11,200 nt of DNA from Candidatus Methanomethylophilaceae archaeon (GTDB lineage: Archaea; Thermoplasmatota; Thermoplasmata; Methanomassiliicoccales; Methanomethylophilaceae), in assembly GCA_017475875.1 (NCBI GenBank), contig JAFVET010000208.1:1-11200 (forward strand), written 5' to 3'. Under the pieces are notes generated by a model. It was not told the origin of the DNA and did no database searches. It saw nothing but the letters and a program-made list of their open reading frames with translations. Made by a program: the position numbers and the translations under genes. Shown here in pieces: positions 5,531 through 11,200 of this stretch (positions within the stretch are counted from its first letter, which is position 1; every line of letters starts with the position of its first letter).

Positions 5531-6760
5531 ATGGACGCCAACACCCTGTTCCTGATGAGGGTCTTCAAAAGGTACTACAAGGAGTGGGTGCCGGTGATGC
5601 CCGACAGGTTTACCCGGAGGGAGTTCGGGTTCATGTTCTTCGACAAGAACTTCGTGCAGAGGCACATCTCGTTCGAGAGTCCGACCGAACTCGCGGCGTT
5701 CATGAAGAGTAAGGTACCTTCCCACAGCTACTACTCGACGTCCTACTACCGCAAACCCGACGCGCCCACCATGGAGGAGAAGGAATGGCTGGGGGCCGAA
5801 CTGATCTTCGACCTCGACGCCGACCACCTCGAGGGCGCCGCCAGCATGACCTATTCCGAGATGCTCGTCCAGATCAGAACCGAGATGATGCACCTGGTCG
5901 ACGACTTCCTGTTCGGGGACCTCGGGTTCTCCGAGGACCAGGTCCACATCACGTTCTCCGGTGGAAGGGGATACCACGCGCACGTCCGCACGCCGGACGT
6001 CATGGGCCTCGGGACCCACGAGAGGAGGGAGCTCGTCGACTACATCACCAGCTCCGGCCTCAACATAGACTGGGTGTTCCCGTACAACCGCGTCACCACG
6101 TCCCAGATGTCCAGGGGGACGGGGGTCATGAGCAACGTAGCCCGCGACCGTCTGATCCCTCCGGCAGATTCCGGGGGCTGGAGGCTGAGGATGAGGAACG
6201 CCCTGATGGACGTGGTGAACGACCTGTACGACGGCGACGTGCGCCAGTTCAGGCTCGACTATCCCAGCACCAAGGGCGTCGACAAGAGCACCATAGTGAA
6301 GGCGCAGGAGGAGGTGACGAAATCGCGCAAGGTCCTCTTCCAGAGGAACAACATGGCCGTACTGTCCACTTCGACGCAGAACCTCCTCGTGAACGTCATG
6401 AAGGAGGACGTGGCACACCGTCTTTCCGGCGAGGTCGACGAACCGGTGACGGCCGACATCAAGAGGCTGATCCGTCTCCCCGGCTCCGTCCACGGGAAGA
6501 GCGGACTGAGGGTCACCCCTATAACCCGCGACCAGCTCACGACGTTCGACCCCTTGCAGATGGCAGTGCCAGAAGTGTACACGGACGACCCCGTCAAGGT
6601 CACCATGCGCCGGGACGCGAAACTCGACATGCTCGGCGAGCACCTCTCGCTGTCCGGAGAGACGGAGGTCCCGGAATTCGCCGCGGTCTTCCTCATCGGC
6701 AGGAAGATGGCGGATTACGGACACCTGTCCGAAGAGGACACCAGGCCCAAGCTGCTGTGA
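5531..6760 (+). CDS. priS: archaeal DNA primase small (catalytic) subunit PriS
   Basis: PriS, with PriL, makes the primers for DNA replication. From the ATG at 5531 it has 409 residues, in the upper part of the family range. The archaeo-eukaryotic primase motifs are present: ELIFDLDADH with catalytic Asp94 and Asp96, HITFSGGRGYHAHVR (139-153) with the SGGRGxH nucleotide-binding motif, and DIKRLIRLPGSVHG (309-322) with the probable third catalytic Asp309 or adjacent residue and the conserved His. The whole protein has no cysteine, so the zinc knuckle described in Pyrococcus and Sulfolobus PriS is absent or replaced. The frame is open far upstream to 4649, but that part is antisense to tatD and is not coding. 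ATG 5519 is the alternative start (413 residues); the TATA position favours 5531. No priL is seen in the window. Confidence 0.95.
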   Translation: MDANTLFLMRVFKRYYKEWVPVMPDRFTRREFGFMFFDKNFVQRHISFESPTELAAFMKSKVPSHSYYSTSYYRKPDAPTMEEKEWLGAELIFDLDADHLEGAASMTYSEMLVQIRTEMMHLVDDFLFGDLGFSEDQVHITFSGGRGYHAHVRTPDVMGLGTHERRELVDYITSSGLNIDWVFPYNRVTTSQMSRGTGVMSNVARDRLIPPADSGGWRLRMRNALMDVVNDLYDGDVRQFRLDYPSTKGVDKSTIVKAQEEVTKSRKVLFQRNNMAVLSTSTQNLLVNVMKEDVAHRLSGEVDEPVTADIKRLIRLPGSVHGKSGLRVTPITRDQLTTFDPLQMAVPEVYTDDPVKVTMRRDAKLDMLGEHLSLSGETEVPEFAAVFLIGRKMADYGHLSEEDTRPKLL

Positions 6761-6821
6761 ACCCCATGTGCCAGATATCCTCCTTCGGACAGTTTGGCAC
6801 CCGTATCCCGACGTAACAGGA

Positions 6822-6848
6822 GGCGCATCTCGCTACGAGATGCGTGCC
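6822..6848. other. stable hairpin in the priS-rpl18a intergenic region
   Basis: CGCATCTCG (6824-6832) and CGAGATGCG (6836-6844) form a perfect 9-bp stem with a 3-nt loop. GG/CC pairs extend it outward across a 2-nt bulge. It lies about 60 nt after the priS stop and 40 nt before the rpl18a promoter. No T-run follows, so it is not a canonical terminator. It might protect the priS 3' end, form part of a small RNA, or bind a regulator. Confidence 0.5.
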
Positions 6849-6890
6849 AGTAGAGGACGGACGGTATGGGAAAACATGCTCCCGCCGTAC

Positions 6891-6904
6891 TTTTTTATAT
6901 ATAC
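6891..6904 (+). promoter_or_regulatory. strong TATA box for the rpl18a-pfdA-ftsY operon
   Basis: TTTTTTATATATAC is the best box A match in the window and predicts a start near 6923 with a leader of about 37 nt. A second box-like run (TTTATTAA, 6920-6927) would start transcripts near 6950, about 10 nt before the ATG. Two tandem promoters would suit a highly expressed ribosomal protein operon. Confidence 0.6.
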
Positions 6905-6959
6905 GTTCCGTGCGAAGAATTTATTAAGGATACGCAGTTGCCCTTTTTAGGTAACTATT

Positions 6960-7187
6960 ATGAAAGCATTCCGTGTCACTGGAAACTACGCCGACCCCAG
7001 GCAGGTCAGGCAGCCCTTCTCCATCGAATTCGCAGCTGAGGACGAAGAGGCCGTCAAAGAGAAGGCCCTCTCCACCATCGGCAGCAAGCACAAGCTCAAG
7101 AGATGGCAGATCGAGATCACCGACGTCAAAGAGATCTCCGGCGACGAAGTCACCGACCACGTCGTGAAATACCAGATCGGTGAGTGA
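6960..7187 (+). CDS. rpl18a: 50S ribosomal protein L18ae (LX)
   Basis: This 75-residue protein matches the archaeal LX/L18ae family in length and pattern: an N-terminal FRVTGNY strand, a QPFSIEFAAEDEEAVKEKAL strand-helix segment, then SKHKLKRWQIEI and a charged C-terminal strand. It is a component of the archaeal large ribosomal subunit. It is the first gene of a unit with prefoldin alpha and ftsY, an arrangement common in archaea. Its TGA overlaps the possible GTG start of pfdA in GTGA. Ribosome binding is probably through the weak AGGTAA (6949-6954) before the ATG. No oddities are seen. Confidence 0.93.
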   Translation: MKAFRVTGNYADPRQVRQPFSIEFAAEDEEAVKEKALSTIGSKHKLKRWQIEITDVKEISGDEVTDHVVKYQIGE

Positions 7188-7189
7188 AA

Positions 7190-7618
7190 TTGAACGACTC
7201 GGAGCTCCGTCAGGCAATGGCCCTGTTGGAAAACTACAAGGCCCGTATGGACGCCCTTTCCCGCCAGGTCCAGATCCTCCGCGTATCCCTGCAGGAGGTC
7301 AACCTCGCCCTCGACACCCTCAAGGTGTTCAAGGACGCCCAGGAAGGCGAAGAGATCGCCGTCCCCATCGGAGCCACGTCGTACATCAACGTGAAGGTGT
7401 CGTCCAACAAGAACGTCATAGTCGACGTCGGGTCCGGAATCTCCCTCGAGAAGACCCCCGAGCAGAGCATCGAGTATATGGAAGCGAACAACGCCGAGAT
7501 ATCCGAGGCCCTCAAGAAGACTGTGGAGAGCCTCACGGAGATCCAGAACGTCGCATCCCAGCTTTCTTCCGCGATCCAGCAGGAATACCAGGCCAGGCAG
7601 CAGCCCGAGGTCCAGTGA
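7190..7618 (+). CDS. pfdA: prefoldin subunit alpha
   Basis: Prefoldin is a hexameric chaperone (two alpha, four beta) that captures unfolded proteins in the cytoplasm and passes them to the thermosome. The 142-residue product has the alpha-type layout: an N-terminal coiled coil (about 1-50), a beta-hairpin region with IAVPIGATSYINVKV and KNVIVDVGSGISLEKT (about 56-90), and a C-terminal coiled coil (about 92-138) ending in a Gln-rich tail. Start choice is close. GTG 7184 overlaps the rpl18a stop but has no room for a ribosome binding site. TTG 7190 sits 6 nt after GGTGA (7179-7183), so it is preferred. The subunit is translationally coupled to rpl18a and followed within 10 nt by ftsY. Confidence 0.92.
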   Translation: MNDSELRQAMALLENYKARMDALSRQVQILRVSLQEVNLALDTLKVFKDAQEGEEIAVPIGATSYINVKVSSNKNVIVDVGSGISLEKTPEQSIEYMEANNAEISEALKKTVESLTEIQNVASQLSSAIQQEYQARQQPEVQ

Positions 7619-7628
7619 GGCGGTGGTC

Positions 7629-8789
7629 ATGTTCGATTCCCTCAAATCCAAGATGAAGAGCCTTTTCTCCAGGGCGGACAAAGCCATAGACAAGGAGAAG
7701 GTCTACAAGGACGAGAAGGAGGAGAACAAGACCCCCGACCAGCCGGTCGCGCCGACCACGGAGAAACCGGAGACGGTGAAACCTTCCGTGGACACCCCGG
7801 TACAGCCGCAGCCGCCCCAACCCCAACAGCCTGCCGAACCTCCCGCGGAACCCAAACTGTCCCGCAAAGAGCTCCTGAAGCTGAAGAAGCAGGAGAAGGC
7901 CGCCCAGAAGAAGGCTCCCGAGAACACCTCTCCCGTGTCCGATTCTGGAAAGAAGATCAAGGAGGATTCCCTCGACGGGATCCTCGACGAGCTTCAGCTC
8001 ATCCTTCTCGAAGCCGATGTGGCATACCCTGTCGTGGAACAGATCTGCGCACAGGTCAAGGAGAACCTGTTGGGCAAGAAATACGACCGCTCGTACACTT
8101 TGGAGCAGGTCGTCGAGATGTCGGTCAAAGACGCCGTCCGCGACGTCCTCAAACTCAACGAGTTCGATTTCGATTCCTGGCTGGAGGGCCGCGAGCGCCC
8201 CACGGTCATCATGTTCGTGGGTATCAACGGTACCGGGAAGACGACCGCGATCGCGAAACTGGCCAACAGGGTCCAGAAGAACGGGAAGACCGTTGTCCTT
8301 GCAGCGTGCGACACGTTCAGGGCGGGTGCCATCGAACAGCTCACGATCCATGCCGACAAACTCGGTTGCAAGATCGTCAAACAGGCACACGACGCGGACC
8401 CCGCTGCGGTGGCTTACGACGCCATCGAGCATGCAAAGTCCAAGCGCAAGGACGTCGTGTTCATCGACACCGCTGGAAGGATGCAGACCAACAGCAACCT
8501 CATCGAGGAGATGAAGAAGATAGTCCGCGTCTCCAAACCAGATTTGAAGATTTTCGTCGGTGACTCGCTCGCCGGCAACGACGCCATCGAACAGGCGAAG
8601 GTGTTCGACGCCGCCATAGGCGTCGATGCGATCATCCTCACCAAGATCGACACCGACGCCAAAGGCGGAGCGGCACTCTCGATCGCCCACACCATCGGCA
8701 AGCCCATCGCATTCGTGTGCAACGGACAGGAATACGAGGACATCGTCAAGTTCAACACCGAGTGGATGATCGCCCGCATGTTCGAATGA
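7629..8789 (+). CDS. ftsY: signal recognition particle receptor FtsY
   Basis: FtsY is the membrane-associated GTPase that docks the SRP-ribosome complex. The 386-residue product starts with a basic amphipathic helix (MFDSLKSKMKSLFSRADK) that probably touches the membrane. An acidic/basic then Pro/Gln-rich linker follows (about 25-110, with PVQPQPPQPQQP). The N domain helical bundle is at about 111-185 and the SRP-type G domain runs from about 192: GINGTGKT (198-205), DTFRAGA (228-234), DTAGR (280-284), TKID (338-341) and CNGQEYEDI near the end. The usual P-loop GxNGxGKT is intact. ATG 7629 is preferred to GTG 7623 because the GAGG at 7617-7620 is spaced properly for it. It is third in the operon after pfdA. 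Its TGA abuts the stop of the opposing M20 gene. Confidence 0.95.
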   Translation: MFDSLKSKMKSLFSRADKAIDKEKVYKDEKEENKTPDQPVAPTTEKPETVKPSVDTPVQPQPPQPQQPAEPPAEPKLSRKELLKLKKQEKAAQKKAPENTSPVSDSGKKIKEDSLDGILDELQLILLEADVAYPVVEQICAQVKENLLGKKYDRSYTLEQVVEMSVKDAVRDVLKLNEFDFDSWLEGRERPTVIMFVGINGTGKTTAIAKLANRVQKNGKTVVLAACDTFRAGAIEQLTIHADKLGCKIVKQAHDADPAAVAYDAIEHAKSKRKDVVFIDTAGRMQTNSNLIEEMKKIVRVSKPDLKIFVGDSLAGNDAIEQAKVFDAAIGVDAIILTKIDTDAKGGAALSIAHTIGKPIAFVCNGQEYEDIVKFNTEWMIARMFE

Positions 8790-8792
8790 TCA
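8787..8792. other. abutting convergent stop codons in TGATCA
   Basis: The TGA of ftsY (8787-8789) and the TGA of the M20 gene on the opposite strand (8792-8790) are contiguous in the palindrome TGATCA. There is no space for a terminator between them, so each transcript must terminate inside, and antisense to, the other gene. Confidence 0.8.
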
Positions 8793-10019
8793 GGGCTTGT
8801 AGCACAGGTTATAGAACACCGTCGCGAAGACCTTCGAGTCCAGTATAATATTCTCCACGGGGACGTACTCGTTCGGTGCGTGAAGCGTCCCGCCACCGGA
8901 CTGCCACACGTATGCGTCCATCCCTTTCTCCCTGAAAAAGTTGGCACAGGTGCCTCCACCTACTCCGACGGCCTTCGGCCTGCTCCCAGTCACGAAAGTC
9001 ACCGCATCCGAGAGTGCAGCGAATCCACAGGTTTCGACCGACGACATCCTTCCGGATACGTGTCTCTGGACTTCCTCCACCTCTATCTTCGCATTGGTAC
9101 GCTCGGAATGCCTGTCGGCGACCATCCTCGCAACCTTCAGCACATCGTCGACGCTGTAATGCGGAAGGACGCGTATGTCCATGCAGAACTCGTCGTAGCC
9201 AGGAATGGTGTTGATGTTCTCCACCGTCGCTATCCTCTTCGTCGGTTCGAACGTGGATACGGACGGCATGAACACCTCGTCCCTATCCGGAAACTCCTTC
9301 GGGAAGGTTTCCAGAAGGTCCGTCAGAAGAGCGGTCGATACCCTGTATGCGTTTATCCCCTCGTCAGGCGTGGATCCGTGGGCCGTCTTGCCGTGGATCT
9401 TGAACTTCAACCATATCAGGCTCTTCTCGGAGATCTCTATCATGGACCCGTTGGGGGATCCCCAGTCCGGAACAAGGATTATATCGTCTTCCGAGAAGCA
9501 TCCTCTGTCGAGGAGGTACTGTATGCCCATCTTGCTGGTGGTCTCCTCGTCCGCTACAAAGGCCAAGCCGAGAGACATGCCCTCCAACTCGCCTTTCGGA
9601 AACTGATATGCCGCGAACAGAGAAGAGATCACGGACTGTCCGTTATCCTCCGTGCCCCTCCCGTAGATCTTTCCGTCCTTCAGGACTGGGTCGAACGGCG
9701 GAGTGTCCCAAAAGGATTCGTCACCGGTCGGTACGACGTCTATATGCGATACCACCCACACGGTCCCCGGCTTCTTTCCGTTCTTCTTCGCAAGTATGTT
9801 GGAACGCATGACCGAGGGATCCAGTTCATCGGGAACGTCCACCCTCTCCACGGAATCGAATCCTGTCAGTTTGGTGGCGAGATAATCGGCTTTCTCCGAT
9901 TCGCCCAAGCCCCCGTTGACAGGAGCGATGGCTGGGATGCGGATCATTCCGATCATGTGTGAAACGATATCGTCGTAAGACCGTTCGATCGATTCTAGAA
10001 CGGAATCCAAGGACTTCAT
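8790..10019 (-). CDS. M20-family metallohydrolase (ArgE/DapE/CPG2-like)
   Basis: M20 enzymes are di-zinc amidohydrolases that cleave peptide or N-acyl bonds. The 409-residue product has all the metal and catalytic positions: SHIDVVPTGD (His92, Asp94), YGRGTEDNG (Asp125), ADEET (Glu158 and Glu159), PDWGSP (Asp185) and GTLHAPNEY (His380). The lid/dimer domain includes GKTAHGSTPDEG with His214, the residue usually supplied across the dimer. The substrate cannot be told: dipeptidase, succinyl-diaminopimelate desuccinylase-like and other acyl-amino acid activities all remain possible. The open frame runs upstream to 10112, but that part is out of register with any homology and overlaps the next gene. 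ATG 10019 has a TATA-like box about 26 nt upstream, suggesting a leaderless mRNA. No operon partner is apparent. Confidence 0.88.
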   Translation of the reverse strand: MKSLDSVLESIERSYDDIVSHMIGMIRIPAIAPVNGGLGESEKADYLATKLTGFDSVERVDVPDELDPSVMRSNILAKKNGKKPGTVWVVSHIDVVPTGDESFWDTPPFDPVLKDGKIYGRGTEDNGQSVISSLFAAYQFPKGELEGMSLGLAFVADEETTSKMGIQYLLDRGCFSEDDIILVPDWGSPNGSMIEISEKSLIWLKFKIHGKTAHGSTPDEGINAYRVSTALLTDLLETFPKEFPDRDEVFMPSVSTFEPTKRIATVENINTIPGYDEFCMDIRVLPHYSVDDVLKVARMVADRHSERTNAKIEVEEVQRHVSGRMSSVETCGFAALSDAVTFVTGSRPKAVGVGGGTCANFFREKGMDAYVWQSGGGTLHAPNEYVPVENIILDSKVFATVFYNLCYKP

Positions 10020-10041
10020 GCGATGTCGATGGGAAACGCAG

Positions 10042-10049
10042 TATTTACA
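10042..10049 (-). promoter_or_regulatory. TATA-like box before the M20 gene
   Basis: TGTAAATA on the reverse strand is centred about 26 nt before the ATG at 10019, predicting a transcript that begins at the start codon. It lies in the 70-nt gap after the ATPase gene. Confidence 0.45.
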
Positions 10050-10089
10050 TCCTTTATGGAAACAGGGTTCGTATGAAAAAAGAAGGCAA

Positions 10090-11200
10090 TCATCGGAACT
10101 CGGGACCGTCATATTCCCGTTCCAGACATCTGATGAATGCGGCCACGAACAGCGGATAATGCTCGATACCGTCTCCGTCGACCGAAATATTGCCGTTCTC
10201 GAACATTATCCTCCGATCCACATGGAATACATCGTTAATCTTGGATATAGAGGGGGCATCTCTGTGCTTGCCTGACTTGACCTCTATCGCTACGGATTGG
10301 TCAAGCAGTTCTACGACGAAATCTATCTCCATCTGGTTCTTTCCGCTACTTTTGTGATAGAAACGTATCGGAATCCCGTTCTTCATTAGGCATTCCGCTA
10401 TTTCGTTCTCGGTAACTGCACCCAGATTGTAAGCCGAATCCCCGTCATGTACAGCCATGGCCGCTCCACGACCCATCATCCTCACCAACAGGCCGGTGTC
10501 GGAAAGGTATACCTTGAAGTTGTCGGAGATTACCTTGAAGGGACGATTGGGTGATTCCAGCGCATAGCAGAAGTTCCCGTATCCGGCTCCTTCAACCCAT
10601 GTGAGGTTGGTCATATACTTCTCGGCTGTGCCACGTGACCCGCCAGTGCCGTCCACACGGGAATAATGGAACCTCTTGTTTCCTTGACTGAGTTGCCCCG
10701 GGATGGATTCGAAGCACTTTTGCGTCTTCCTTGCATTGATCGGGTCGTTGTAACGGTTGATATCGTTCACCGCCTCGGCAAGAATGGCGTCCTGCTGTTC
10801 CCCCGATCTGGAGAACGACCCATACTGGAAGAAATCCCTGACGGATGCCGGCATCCCGCCCACTATCATGTAATCGCGGAAATGCCCGGATAACACCTCG
10901 AGTTCCGTCTTTGAAAGCGACACTCTTTTTCTGATCTTGCACTTGACATCCTCCAGGACTTCGATCGGAAATCCCGATGCCCACAAATACTCCTCAAAAT
11001 CCATCGATCTCATCACGACGATCTTCTCATACCCCATTGGAGACAGCGGAGAAATTCCCTCTTTCCCATTACTTCCGGCAGAAAGATTGGTCACCCCCAG
11101 AAGGGAGCCTGATGATATCACATCGTAACGACCGTCTTCGGAGAAACTCTTCAGAGACGATTTGGCACGCGGACAATCCTGGACCTCGTCGAAAAACAGA
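10090..11200 (-). CDS. AAA-family ATPase with DUF4143 domain, N-terminus outside window
   Basis: The frame is open to the window edge, so the first part with the Walker A motif is not seen. The visible part begins with a Walker B segment (LFFDEVQDCPRAKSSL) and GRYDVISSGSLLGV, typical of the AAA_14 plus DUF4143 family. An ATPase lid region follows, with MDFEEYLWASGF and YMIVGGMPA. The C-terminal DUF4143 part includes FKVYLSDTGLLVRMMG and a PD-(D/E)XK-like core, QMEIDFVVELLDQSVAIEVK, with Asp and Glu-x-Lys in the nuclease spacing. The family is widespread in archaea and gut microbes, often in many copies and transferred between genomes; its biological role is not established. Codons are less GC-rich than in the neighbours, consistent with accessory origin. 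The TGA at 10092-10090 ends the protein at a normal point. No partner gene is visible. Confidence 0.88.
   Translation of the reverse strand, partial: LFFDEVQDCPRAKSSLKSFSEDGRYDVISSGSLLGVTNLSAGSNGKEGISPLSPMGYEKIVVMRSMDFEEYLWASGFPIEVLEDVKCKIRKRVSLSKTELEVLSGHFRDYMIVGGMPASVRDFFQYGSFSRSGEQQDAILAEAVNDINRYNDPINARKTQKCFESIPGQLSQGNKRFHYSRVDGTGGSRGTAEKYMTNLTWVEGAGYGNFCYALESPNRPFKVISDNFKVYLSDTGLLVRMMGRGAAMAVHDGDSAYNLGAVTENEIAECLMKNGIPIRFYHKSSGKNQMEIDFVVELLDQSVAIEVKSGKHRDAPSISKINDVFHVDRRIMFENGNISVDGDGIEHYPLFVAAFIRCLEREYDGPEFR

Noticed and set aside
6761..6959. Possible tRNA or other stable RNA gene
   Set aside because: Only one hairpin is present; no cloverleaf, no T-arm consensus and no C/D box pair could be found.
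7800..7850. Pro/Gln codon repeats as a possible tandem repeat or CRISPR
   Set aside because: It is the low-complexity linker of FtsY; there are no regular repeat-spacer units.
10020..10112. N-terminal extension of the M20 frame with two close cysteines
   Set aside because: It overlaps the end of the ATPase gene; the promoter-like box and the usual family start both favour 10019.

Overview
The window is archaeal. It holds archaeal DNA primase small subunit, ribosomal protein LX (L18ae), prefoldin alpha, FtsY, a Tsr3/DUF367 protein, a hexulose-phosphate synthase-RraA fusion and TATA-type promoters. Base composition is GC-rich. Eleven gene ends can be assigned with confidence and all use TGA. 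Several TATA-like boxes lie about 26 nt before the start codon, which suggests leaderless mRNAs. My best guess is Thermoplasmatota, probably a gut or rumen Methanomassiliicoccales methanogen. That lineage commonly decodes TAG as pyrrolysine and often carries DUF4143 ATPases. The placement is inference; no 16S or mcr gene is present.

Layout. 1-454: the end of a pRiA4b ORF-3-like gene (+) meets the 3' end of tsr3 (-). Neither gene has a convincing natural end, so this looks like a rearranged junction. 455-1435 (-): a low-molecular-weight phosphatase/arsenate reductase-like gene, which lacks its catalytic Cys and Arg and carries one in-frame TAG, overlaps tsr3 by 4 nt. 1631-2923 (+): the Hps-RraA fusion. 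2927-3805 (-): HtpX membrane protease. 3858-5440 (-): a TatD-like hydrolase overlapping by 4 nt a metallo-beta-lactamase-fold protein whose first metal motif is wholly substituted. 5531-6760 (+): priS, divergent from tatD. 6960-8789 (+): rpl18a-pfdA-ftsY, a typical archaeal translation/secretion cluster. 8790-10019 (-): an M20 metallopeptidase-like hydrolase whose stop abuts that of ftsY. 10090-11200 (-): an AAA/DUF4143 ATPase running off the window.

How the genes work together. Most are housekeeping: rRNA modification (Tsr3), pentose supply by reverse ribulose monophosphate chemistry (Hps), membrane protein quality control (HtpX), replication priming (PriS), translation and folding (LX, prefoldin) and membrane targeting (FtsY). 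The most unusual content is two apparent pseudoenzymes, each translationally coupled to a conserved gene, and the TAG inside one of them. That TAG is either a pyrrolysine codon or a nonsense mutation. I see no CRISPR array, tRNA, rRNA, complete insertion sequence or obvious multigene defence system.
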